Origin: Thermoplasmata archaeon
GTDB taxonomy: Archaea; Thermoplasmatota; Thermoplasmata; GCA-020350865
Assembly: GCA_020350865.1 (NCBI GenBank)
Contig: CP070726.1
Span: forward strand, 1,438,400-1,444,181
Direction: 5' to 3'
DNA length: 5,782 bases
Both the position numbers and the translations under genes were made by a program. A model generated the notes under the pieces. It worked only from the letters and a program-made list of their open reading frames with translations. It ran no database searches and was not told where the DNA came from. Positions 1 to 5,693 of the stretch are shown piece after piece. Positions within the stretch are counted from its first letter, which is position 1; every line of letters starts with the position of its first letter.

Positions 1-978
1 AGTGAAGAAAACTTCGAACAGCTTGATATTGACGGCAAGGCCGTGCTCTCCACGCAGCAGGTCCTGCCACTGGCGGCGGAGTACGGTGCTGCCGCCGTGA
101 TAGTCCAGAACATCAGGCTGGGGGAAGAAATGGGATATCCGCCGTATTCGGGGGGCCTTTACGGGAGCGATGAGAACGGTGACAGCATTCCGTATCCCGA
201 TGCCAATCCGGACAGCGTGGTGCCGACCTGCTCCGTTTCTAAAAGTGTTGGGGATGAGATAAGGGGGGCCATAGAGAATGCCAGGAATTCACCCATTTTG
301 GGGATTTCCACCGTGTACATCCAGATGGATTTCGATACCACCATTGCCAAGAACAAGATATACAATGTTATCGGGGATGTGAAGGGTAAAAGCAGCCCCG
401 ATGAAATGATATACATCGTGGCCCACAGGGACACCACCTACATCAATCCGGGGGCAGTGGACAACACAGTTGGTACGGTGACCATCATGGAGATGGCCCG
501 GCAGTTGGCTGGGTTCGAGGTGGAAAAGACCATCAGGTTCATATCAGTGGATGCGGAGGAAAAGGGCCTTTTGGGTGCCACGGAGTACGTCAAGGCCCAC
601 GAGGATGAGGTTGTAAAAAACGGCGTAATCGTCATTAATTTCGACATGAACGATGTCAATTTGGAAAGGGTGGATACGTTGGAGGTGAGGATATCCCACG
701 GTGATTACAGGGGCAGATTGAGGGAGATCAGGGACCTTATGTTCGATAAACATCCGGACCTCGAAAGAAAGTATAAAATCAATATCACGGAAGGAAACGG
801 GGGGCCGGACGGTGCTCCCTTCATGAAAAGGGGAATACACGGGGCCTTTGCCATGGGGGAATGGGGCTCGTCTTGGGAGTACCACACACAGTGGGACACA
901 ATCGAGCATGTGAACAAGGAATCGTGGCAACTGGGGGGAATATTGTTCGGTACACTGGCCTTGTACCTCGCTGGTTGA
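1..978 (+). CDS. M28 family zinc peptidase with PA domain (5' end outside the window)
   Basis: The frame is open from base 1 to the TGA at 976-978, so the true start lies upstream; a GTG at 43 falls inside the PA domain and is not the start. Visible residues 7-35 (NFEQLDIDGKAVL through GAAAVIVQN) look like the end of a protease-associated domain, which usually forms a lid or substrate-binding surface. The M28 catalytic core follows with all expected metal residues: H142 and D144 (AHRD), D154 (VDN), the E186-E187 pair (general base and ligand), D215 (NFDMND) and H295 (YHTQWDT). It should therefore be an active di-zinc aminopeptidase or carboxypeptidase. M28 proteins with a PA domain are commonly secreted or surface-bound, but the N-terminus is missing, so no signal peptide can be judged. 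The substrate is unknown. The gene ends 125 bases before queD, which has its own promoter-like sequence, so co-transcription is unlikely. Confidence 0.93.
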   Translation, partial: SEENFEQLDIDGKAVLSTQQVLPLAAEYGAAAVIVQNIRLGEEMGYPPYSGGLYGSDENGDSIPYPDANPDSVVPTCSVSKSVGDEIRGAIENARNSPILGISTVYIQMDFDTTIAKNKIYNVIGDVKGKSSPDEMIYIVAHRDTTYINPGAVDNTVGTVTIMEMARQLAGFEVEKTIRFISVDAEEKGLLGATEYVKAHEDEVVKNGVIVINFDMNDVNLERVDTLEVRISHGDYRGRLREIRDLMFDKHPDLERKYKINITEGNGGPDGAPFMKRGIHGAFAMGEWGSSWEYHTQWDTIEHVNKESWQLGGILFGTLALYLAG

Positions 979-1063
979 TTTTCACCGCACAACCCATACC
1001 TTCACCCCCCTTGGGATGACCCTTTGAGGGGAAGAATAGGGTGGTTGGAACGTAAAAAATCGC

Positions 1064-1073
1064 AAACTTAATA
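1064..1073 (+). promoter_or_regulatory. Probable TATA box for the queD-like gene
   Basis: The A/T-rich stretch AAACTTAATA stands in GC-rich surroundings, 31-40 bases upstream of the ATG at 1104. An archaeal start site about 25 bases downstream of the box would fall near 1095, giving a leader of roughly nine bases. No Shine-Dalgarno motif precedes the ATG, which fits a very short leader. This is inferred from position and composition only. Confidence 0.45.
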
Positions 1074-1103
1074 GCCCCCTAACCCTGTAGAGCCCATGAT
1101 ATC

Positions 1104-1574
1104 ATGCAGATCATTATCGATGGCTGGGATGCAGGGATCAAGTTCTCGGCATGCCATTTCATTCCCGCCCACGACAAGTGCTCGCGCCTGCACGGCCATA
1201 TCTATGCGATCAATGCTAAGGTCGAGGGCAGTCCCGGTGAGAGGGGCATGCTCTGGGATTTTATCACATTGAAGAATGCGCTGCGCTCGATTGCGGAGGA
1301 GCTGGACCACCGGGTGCTCATTCCCGGGGACAGCAGGGAGATGGAAATCGAGCTTGGGGACGAGCTGAAGGTGAGCTTCGAGGGGAAGAAGTACGTGTTC
1401 CCCCTGGATGATGTGGTGGTCATGGACATAGGGCTTGCCTCGGCGGAGGAGCTGGCGGGCTTCATCCTGGAAAGACTGCTCCAGCAGCTTTCCGTCCCCG
1501 AAAATGTGAAGGCCCTGGAGATAGGGGTGGACGAGGGCAGGGGGCAGGGCGCGTGGGTGAGAAGGGAGTTTTGA
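1104..1574 (+). CDS. queD: 6-carboxytetrahydropterin synthase (QueD / PTPS family)
   Basis: A complete 156-residue protein of the 6-pyruvoyl-tetrahydropterin synthase superfamily. H18 (SACHF), H30 and H32 (LHGHIY) are the three zinc ligands. C26 precedes them in the spacing CxxxHGH, which is the QueD-type arrangement. LDHR (67-70) supplies the conserved Asp-His pair and E144 (VDEG) the pterin-anchoring Glu. QueD converts 7,8-dihydroneopterin triphosphate to 6-carboxytetrahydropterin, an early cytosolic step toward preQ0, which in archaea feeds archaeosine in tRNA. The protein is longer than bacterial QueD (about 120 residues) because of about 35 extra residues between LDHR and AEELAGF, including KKYVFPLDDVV, a form familiar in archaeal members. 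The ATG at 1104 puts the core in register; the ATG at 1096 is out of frame. The last ten codons lie in a direct repeat copied at 3189-3219. Another pterin-related activity within the superfamily cannot be excluded. Confidence 0.9.
   Translation: MQIIIDGWDAGIKFSACHFIPAHDKCSRLHGHIYAINAKVEGSPGERGMLWDFITLKNALRSIAEELDHRVLIPGDSREMEIELGDELKVSFEGKKYVFPLDDVVVMDIGLASAEELAGFILERLLQQLSVPENVKALEIGVDEGRGQGAWVRREF
1542..1572 (+). repeat. 31-bp direct repeat, copy 1 (inside the queD 3' end; att-like)
   Basis: This stretch encodes the last ten residues of the QueD-like protein (GQGAWVRREF) plus the first base of its TGA stop. It matches 3189-3219 at 30 of 31 positions in the same orientation, exactly 1647 bases away. 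The only difference is C at 1550 against T at 3197, a third codon position (GGC/GGT, both Gly). Identity stops at both edges: 1541/3188 and 1573/3220 differ. Both copies run into an in-frame stop (TGA here, TAG in copy 2). Confidence 0.93.
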
Positions 1575-1582
1575 TCATTTTT
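1569..1582 (+). terminator. Possible T-rich terminator of queD
   Basis: TTTT at 1569-1572 and TTTTT at 1578-1582 on the plus strand flank the queD stop codon. Archaeal transcription often ends at such oligo-T tracts without a hairpin. The second tract lies within the inserted cassette, in the codons at the toxin's 3' end. The signal is weak and based on composition only. Confidence 0.25.
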
Positions 1583-2360
1583 CAATTACTTCCCTGATAA
1601 GGTTAACCACAGCATCAAACGTAGAATCAAAATCTGGAAGTTCTTTCAACTGGTGGCCCAGCGAACTGGTCCAAGAATTTTTAAAATCCTCATTCCTACT
1701 GAAAAGAGAGTCTATATCAGGTTTCAAGTTTTTGAATCTGCATTTCTCGGCAAATATCTCCGAGATAATCCTTTTTTCCGATATATCAGTCATATACCAG
1801 ACATCGTACATATCCCGCGGTCTTGTTCTTTCAAATATTGCCCGAAGTTTCTCTGCTATGATCTCCTCCAATTGATAGGCTAGGATATCCACATTCAAGG
1901 TGTCGGAATAGGGGTGGTTAATTCTTCTTTTCTCTAAATCCAGCAATATTGTTTCTCTTTCTTGCTTTGTGATATCCAGTTTGATCCTCAAGGGACTGCC
2001 TGTTGTTCGTAAGATCCTGAAGTATACTATCCCCTCGAACCCGTTCACATTTTCTTTAACTTTGACCTCTTCATCGAAGTTGATGCCGCTCTCCTCCTTT
2101 GAGTGCTCAACTGCAGCAATTATCCAGTCACCGAGTTTCTCCAGGCTCGTGCCCTCAATCATAGTGAAATCAAGATCATCTGAAAATCTGTAGTCAGGAA
2201 CATAGGCTTTCCTGATGCCCGTACCTCCCTTGAGCACCAATCCGTGTTCAATAAAATTTATCGATTGCAGTAGCCAGTTCTGGGCATAGTCCCTTTCCAC
2301 AGTTGACTCTGGAACACCGGTGATTCTTGCCTGTGCTTTTAATTCGGTGGAGGGAATCAT
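1575..2360 (-). CDS. abiEii: AbiEii-type nucleotidyltransferase toxin
   Basis: A 261-residue protein of the AbiEii/AbiGii toxin family (DUF1814-type nucleotidyltransferase fold). Motifs in order: LVLKGGTGIRKAY (41-53) with the nucleotide-binding GGT; RFSDDLDF (58-65) with the catalytic Asp pair D62 and D64; a third acidic residue, D129, in RIKLDIT; and EEIIAEKLRAI through RPRDMYDVWY (165-189), the characteristic C-terminal helical block. Family members are toxins of type IV abortive-infection systems and act in the cytosol; studied homologues transfer nucleotides to RNA such as tRNA acceptor ends. All catalytic-type residues are intact and the length is normal, so it looks functional. The start overlaps the antitoxin stop as ATGA, and a GGGGAG sequence lies six bases upstream. 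The stop codon directly abuts the queD stop on the other strand (TGATCA). The target in this host is unknown; anti-phage defence and element maintenance are both plausible. Confidence 0.92.
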   Translation of the reverse strand: MIPSTELKAQARITGVPESTVERDYAQNWLLQSINFIEHGLVLKGGTGIRKAYVPDYRFSDDLDFTMIEGTSLEKLGDWIIAAVEHSKEESGINFDEEVKVKENVNGFEGIVYFRILRTTGSPLRIKLDITKQERETILLDLEKRRINHPYSDTLNVDILAYQLEEIIAEKLRAIFERTRPRDMYDVWYMTDISEKRIISEIFAEKCRFKNLKPDIDSLFSRNEDFKNSWTSSLGHQLKELPDFDSTFDAVVNLIREVIEK

Positions 2361-3118
2361 TCCAGACTCCCCAGTTCCTTATCACTCAGGTTCACGATCA
2401 ATCTCCATTTGGACGATTTCTGACCCCGATGGGGCATAGTGGGATCCAAGAACAGGTAATTCCGGGTATTGATTTTGGGCACATTGATGTCGATGGAAAG
2501 TTTCTCGGAAAGGTAACCGAGTCTTCTTAAGACCCCGGTATTTCCAATGCGGTTCGCATATCTCAGAACTTTATTTATGCTATATTTTCCGTTTTTTAAG
2601 GCCTTGGCCCCTTCGATAATTCCCCCACAAAGCTCGGGTTTGTCGAGGCAATCAACTATGGTCTTCTCCCGGTCCGAGATGTTTATCTGAGAGTCCTCTA
2701 ACAATTCCTTGTTTATTCCAAAGAACTTTTCCTTTTTCAGTCTCGCGATATTGTATTTCACGCCGAAGATGTTGATTTTTTGTCTTTTCTTTCTCGATGT
2801 TGTCTGGATGAAGACCGTGGCTGGAATCTGCTCTGTGAATCCGTAATAGTTCAAGGCGCTCCAGTACCCGATACAGTGCGGGTCCACCAAAAGTGAACCG
2901 ATTACAAATTCGTGAAGCGTATACCTGCCCTTCTCGGCATTGAGGGGAATGACCAGGTACTTGCCCTTCTCGATTCTTTCTATCCACCCGCGCTTCTCCA
3001 TCCTGAAAAGCATTTTCTTGAGGGCCCCTCTTTCGAGCCTTGTTTCCCTTGCCGCGTCATTGATGGTGAAAGTATTTCCCTTGCTTGCCAGGGCTCTGAG
3101 CACCTCAATATTTCTCAT
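2357..3118 (-). CDS. abiEi: AbiEi-type antitoxin and autorepressor
   Basis: A 253-residue protein of the AbiEi antitoxin family (COG5340-like). Residues 1-60 form a winged helix-turn-helix domain: VLRALASKGNTFTINDAAR, then the helix at about 28-45, then the wing GWIERIEKGKYLVIPL. The antitoxin domain follows, with the diagnostic YWSALNYYGFTEQ (85-97), SDREKTIVDCLDKPELCGG (148-166) and RRLGYL (198-203). Characterised AbiEi proteins repress their own operon by binding inverted repeats through the wHTH domain and also neutralise AbiEii, with the C-terminal domain required for antitoxicity. The gene is first in the operon, the usual order, and overlaps the toxin by four bases. The ATG at 3118 gives a complete wHTH; an ATG at 3131 is out of frame. 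A TATA-like box and an inverted repeat lie just upstream. No damage is visible. Confidence 0.92.
   Translation of the reverse strand: MRNIEVLRALASKGNTFTINDAARETRLERGALKKMLFRMEKRGWIERIEKGKYLVIPLNAEKGRYTLHEFVIGSLLVDPHCIGYWSALNYYGFTEQIPATVFIQTTSRKKRQKINIFGVKYNIARLKKEKFFGINKELLEDSQINISDREKTIVDCLDKPELCGGIIEGAKALKNGKYSINKVLRYANRIGNTGVLRRLGYLSEKLSIDINVPKINTRNYLFLDPTMPHRGQKSSKWRLIVNLSDKELGSLE
2367..2372 (-). promoter_or_regulatory. Shine-Dalgarno-like site for the toxin start
   Basis: On the minus strand GGGGAG sits inside the last codons of the antitoxin gene, six bases before the toxin ATG at 2360. With the ATGA overlap it supports translation of the toxin by internal initiation or re-initiation on the bicistronic mRNA. 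The other complete genes in the window lack a clear site of this kind, as expected for leaderless or short-leader archaeal transcripts. Confidence 0.5.
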
Positions 3119-3147
3119 TAGTAAGCACCATAGTTACCTTTTTTGTC

Positions 3148-3167
3148 CACTTTGGTGTATACAAGTG
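3148..3167. promoter_or_regulatory. Inverted repeat, candidate AbiEi operator
   Basis: CACTT at 3148-3152 and AAGTG at 3163-3167 form 5-base inverted arms around a 10-base centre that includes the palindrome GTATAC (3157-3162). The element lies between the operon's TATA-like box and the antitoxin start, around the predicted transcription start near 3149. A repressor bound here would block initiation, and known AbiEi proteins bind promoter inverted repeats. The arms are short, so chance is possible. Confidence 0.35.
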
Positions 3168-3170
3168 AGA

Positions 3171-3179
3171 ATATTTATA
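3171..3179 (-). promoter_or_regulatory. TATA box of the abiEi-abiEii operon
   Basis: Read on the minus strand this is TATAAATAT, close to the archaeal TATA consensus, and it is preceded by a purine-containing stretch (GGCAAAG) that could serve as the BRE. The predicted start about 25 bases downstream is near 3149, leaving a leader of about 30 bases before the ATG at 3118. The box is about nine bases from repeat copy 2, so the cassette brings its own promoter. Confidence 0.6.
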
Positions 3180-3188
3180 CTTTGCCCC

Positions 3189-3219
3189 GGGCAGGGTGCG
3201 TGGGTGAGAAGGGAGTTTT
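3189..3219 (+). repeat. 31-bp direct repeat, copy 2 (orphan copy of the queD 3' end)
   Basis: An intergenic copy of queD codons 147-156 plus the first base of a stop, with one synonymous difference from copy 1 (T at 3197 for C at 1550). Read in the queD frame it ends in TAG at 3219-3221 rather than TGA. No queD body precedes it, so it is not a gene. It lies between the AbiE promoter and the 3' end of the beta-helix gene and marks the distal edge of the cassette. Confidence 0.93.
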
Positions 3220-3244
3220 AGCTCTTCCGAGTACACGATTCAGA

Positions 3245-4891
3245 CTACCTCTTATTGTCACGCTTCATAACAAGGAAAATTACCACAAATATTATAATAA
3301 AAAGAATGGAAAATGCTAGTATTAAGCTTACAGTCCTTATCTTAAAATCGGTGATGGTATCATCGTCAAAGTCAGATTCTCCATACTCCGCGATATCAAC
3401 AGGCTCCATCAGGGGATAGTCATCCACATCCTCATGCGGAAGTTCGGTATCGCCTACCCCGTCACCTGCCGTTCTTCCGCCACTGCCGTCATCCAACCCT
3501 GTATAATTGCTCCAGTAGTTGCCCTCGCCCTCGCCATCATCCCAGGAATTGTAACTATCTTCCCGGTACAATTGAGTTGTATTGTTGATGAGGTTGTTAT
3601 GGTGAATAATATTGTTGCATGATAACTTAAGATAAGTTCCATAATGGTTACTTGAGAGATTGTTGCCCTCGACACGATTCTTATCTGAAAATTCCGTAAG
3701 CTGGATACCGCACCCGTTATCTATTGCTATGTTACCGATAATACTATTTTTCGAGGAGGATGAAAGATAGATTCCGGCAGAATTGTTAATGGCGATGTTA
3801 TTTTTTATGGTATTTTCATCCGAACCATCTATGGATATACCCTTCCCCAAATTGTTGATAACTGTGTTGTTTAAAATTGTATTATCCATGGAAATGAGAT
3901 GCTCACCCCAAGAACGGATTTCAATGCCGATCGAGTTCGAGGATGCGATATTGGCAAAAATGTAATTTCCACTAGACGATGTGACCCAAATCCCCAATCC
4001 ATTTGATATCAATTTATTGGATTGGATGGTATTATTATTTGAATGCTGAAACTTAATACCTTGTTTATTTGAGGATATTATGTTATCGGCAATGGTGTTG
4101 TCTGATGACCTCCACAGTTCTACACCAACTTCGTTGTTAGAATGGATTGTATTGCCCTGGATGAAAATATTAGAACAATAGCCGAGAATAATACCGCCGG
4201 AGCCATTGGTTAGTTCTTGGTTTTCCACAATGGTATGGGTGCAGTTCGCAAGGATTATCTGTCCTGCACCTGAGGGAACAGTCCCTCCAACATATTCTTT
4301 CCAGTAATATACAGGCTTCCCATTTATTGTATTGGAAGAGTCGATATAATGTGAATTCCAATCCTCAGGGAAAATGCCCCGAAGCTCGATCCCCGCTTCC
4401 GAAAATTCATTCCCGATGAGCGTGCACTCCCCCGTATTGTATAATAGTAAATTGTTATCTATCAGTGTGTTATTTGTGATTGTATTTTTTCTCCCAGCCC
4501 ATACATATATTCCAAGCCCGCCGCCTTCGATAATGCAATTGTCTAATTGACCATTTCGAATATTGTTAAAAAAGATATTATGAGTGCCCTGATTGCCTAC
4601 TATCTTTGAATCCTTTATGATAAAATGAACCTTTGTCGATGTTATATCGATGCAGTTATGATGTATAGACCTGGTGATCTCATACCCCTCGATAACATAC
4701 GGATTGCCCTCGGTCCCATTCCCGGGCCACCCCTCACTGGCTGCCTGTGCAGCAAAGTCCTCATCCCCCGCTATTACGAGGGGGTCATGCGGGGTGTATG
4801 CGGATGCATTGGGAGCGATCTCCACCACTATCACTGTGAAGCTGCAGAGCATCGAGGATACTATCAGGACAGCCGCTCCCTTCCTGCTCAT
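3245..4891 (-). CDS. Secreted, membrane-anchored NosD-like right-handed beta-helix protein
   Basis: A 548-residue surface protein. Residues 1-31 form a signal peptide with a basic start (MSRKG), a hydrophobic core and a probable cleavage after NASA. Residues 38-72 hold the entry module of archaeal beta-helix proteins (FAAQAASEGWPGNGTEGNPY). Residues 75-440 are parallel beta-helix repeats of the NosD/PbH1 type, with units such as NTIADNIISSNKQGI and SAGIYLSSSSKNSIIGN. The strand-capping insertion around 180-220 (SNTINGKPVYYWKEY) is familiar in this family. The closing module GNYWSNYTGLDD to DDYPLMEP (458-497) is followed by an acidic spacer, a transmembrane helix (about 519-542) and the basic tail KRDNKR. 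Many Asn-X-Ser/Thr sequons suggest glycosylation. Related folds bind carbohydrate or, in NosD, aid copper-site assembly; no nos genes are nearby, so a cell-surface or adhesion role is a guess. The AT-rich sequence partly reflects the Asn/Ile-rich repeats. Confidence 0.88.
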   Translation of the reverse strand: MSRKGAAVLIVSSMLCSFTVIVVEIAPNASAYTPHDPLVIAGDEDFAAQAASEGWPGNGTEGNPYVIEGYEITRSIHHNCIDITSTKVHFIIKDSKIVGNQGTHNIFFNNIRNGQLDNCIIEGGGLGIYVWAGRKNTITNNTLIDNNLLLYNTGECTLIGNEFSEAGIELRGIFPEDWNSHYIDSSNTINGKPVYYWKEYVGGTVPSGAGQIILANCTHTIVENQELTNGSGGIILGYCSNIFIQGNTIHSNNEVGVELWRSSDNTIADNIISSNKQGIKFQHSNNNTIQSNKLISNGLGIWVTSSSGNYIFANIASSNSIGIEIRSWGEHLISMDNTILNNTVINNLGKGISIDGSDENTIKNNIAINNSAGIYLSSSSKNSIIGNIAIDNGCGIQLTEFSDKNRVEGNNLSSNHYGTYLKLSCNNIIHHNNLINNTTQLYREDSYNSWDDGEGEGNYWSNYTGLDDGSGGRTAGDGVGDTELPHEDVDDYPLMEPVDIAEYGESDFDDDTITDFKIRTVSLILAFSILFIIIFVVIFLVMKRDNKR

Positions 4892-4915
4892 TGATAAAAG
4901 CTATGAATATGGGGA

Positions 4916-4923
4916 GATAAATA
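4916..4923 (-). promoter_or_regulatory. Possible TATA box of the beta-helix gene
   Basis: On the minus strand this reads CTATTTAT, 25-32 bases upstream of the ATG at 4891. A start site about 25 bases downstream would lie within a few bases of the ATG, giving a leaderless or nearly leaderless mRNA. No Shine-Dalgarno motif is seen. Confidence 0.45.
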
Positions 4924-4957
4924 GGTTTTGATTTGAAGGGTATAATACCCCCGCAAC

Positions 4958-4965
4958 TTTTAAAA
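4958..4965 (+). promoter_or_regulatory. Probable TATA box of the TraB-family gene
   Basis: TTTTAAAA lies 27-34 bases upstream of the ATG at 4992 in the 100-base divergent region shared with the beta-helix gene. The predicted start near 4988 would make the transcript nearly leaderless, in keeping with the absence of a Shine-Dalgarno site. Confidence 0.5.
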
Positions 4966-4991
4966 CCAACCTCCGCCGATATTGTCCCTGC

Positions 4992-5693
4992 ATGATTACG
5001 ATCATAGGCGTGGGGCACGTGTTCGACATCAGCAGGCCGCTGGAGAAGGTCATCCTGGAGCGCAACCCCTCCGTGGTCTGCGTGGAGCTGGACCCCATGA
5101 GGTACCAGAGCCTCATGCACCCCGGTGGAAGAAAGGACATGCCCCTGCCCTACAGGATGCTGGCCCGCCTCCAGGAGAGGATAGCCAAGAAGTACGGCAC
5201 CCAGGTGGGGAGGGAGATGATCACGGCCATCGAGACGGCCAAGACCCTCAACGCCAAGCTGGCCTTCATAGACATGGATTCCTCAAAGACGGTGTCCTCC
5301 TTCTTCAAGTCCATGTCCAGAAGGGAGAAGATAAAGTTCGTCTTCGCCCTCCTGTCCAGTTTTTTCGTCTCCAAGAAGCGGATAGAAAAGGAGCTTGAGA
5401 AGTTCGAGGAGGGCGAGGAGGATTACATCGAGATGTTCGGCCGGGAGTTTCCGGCTGCCAAACGCATGATAATCGACGATAGGAACAGGTACATGGCAAG
5501 TGCCATAAAGAAGATAAACCAGGAATACGAGAATATAGTGGCAGTGGTGGGGGACGGGCACGTGGAGGGCATAAGAACCCTCCTTGAGCCTATGGACCTG
5601 GAGATCATCAGGTTGAGCCAGCTGAGGAAGGCCCAACCCGAAAAGGTGGACGAGGTGACGGTTTCCTACACTGTTTCCTATGATTACTACTAA
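4992..5693 (+). CDS. TraB/PrgY-family protein, soluble form
   Basis: A complete 233-residue protein of the TraB/PrgY family (TraB domain, erythromycin-esterase/ChaN-like superfamily). Family motifs in order: IIGVGHVFDIS (4-14), equivalent to the GTAHVS signature; VVCVELDPMRY (28-38) with the conserved Glu; GREM and AIETAKTLNAKLAFIDMD (73-96); FPAAKRMIIDDRNRYMA (about 153-169); and VVGDGHVEGI (186-195), the C-terminal GxGHxxGI box. In Enterococcus, TraB/PrgY shuts down the plasmid sex pheromone, and a peptidase-like activity has been proposed; archaeal homologues have no settled role. Many archaeal and eukaryotic relatives are longer and end in membrane helices. This one ends in a polar Tyr-rich tail (SYTVSYDYY) with no transmembrane segment, so it should be cytosolic. 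Strong GAG/AAG/CTG/CTC codon bias suggests a long-resident gene. No partner gene is visible. Confidence 0.88.
   Translation: MITIIGVGHVFDISRPLEKVILERNPSVVCVELDPMRYQSLMHPGGRKDMPLPYRMLARLQERIAKKYGTQVGREMITAIETAKTLNAKLAFIDMDSSKTVSSFFKSMSRREKIKFVFALLSSFFVSKKRIEKELEKFEEGEEDYIEMFGREFPAAKRMIIDDRNRYMASAIKKINQEYENIVAVVGDGHVEGIRTLLEPMDLEIIRLSQLRKAQPEKVDEVTVSYTVSYDYY

Larger units (their letters stand above)
1542..3219. mobile_element. Putative AbiE toxin-antitoxin cassette integrated at the queD 3' end
   Basis: A 1616-bp insert (1573-3188) lies between two same-orientation 31-bp repeats that duplicate the 3' end of queD. One repeat plus insert gives a 1647-bp unit. It contains only the AbiEi-AbiEii operon and its promoter region. 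Seen by eye it is AT-richer than the queD gene to its left and traB further right. Site-specific integrases that target the 3' end of a gene leave this footprint: the gene end is regenerated on one side and a partial copy remains on the other. No integrase, transposase or terminal inverted repeat is present, so movement would have needed enzymes in trans, loss of an original integrase, or homologous recombination between repeat copies. The repeats are observed; mobility is inferred. Confidence 0.6.

Noticed and set aside
1000..1034. Possible hairpin after the M28 peptidase gene (CTTC...CCCC against GGGGAAG)
   Set aside because: The stem is about eight pairs with a bulge and a loop of roughly 18 bases, and no T tract follows, so it is not convincing as a terminator or regulatory RNA.
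1573..3188. Transposon with terminal inverted repeats
   Set aside because: The two ends of the insert show no inverted complementarity and there is no transposase; a 31-bp same-orientation repeat made of coding sequence is longer than typical target-site duplications.
2940..3221. Plus-strand open frame of 93 residues ending in the queD-like sequence GQGAWVRREF
   Set aside because: Most of it is antisense to the well-supported antitoxin gene. Only the last ten codons resemble QueD, and they come from the 31-bp repeat, so it is not a gene.
3560..4620. Recurrent short AT-rich motifs suggesting a tandem repeat or CRISPR-like array
   Set aside because: The units are degenerate, keep the minus-strand reading frame and encode the beta-helix coils of the NosD-like protein; there are no constant repeats with unique spacers.
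4982..5398. Long overlapping plus-strand frame in the TraB gene (about 138 residues)
   Set aside because: It is a GC-rich shadow with low-complexity His/Arg/Gly-rich content and no domain, while the 4992-5693 frame carries all TraB-family motifs.
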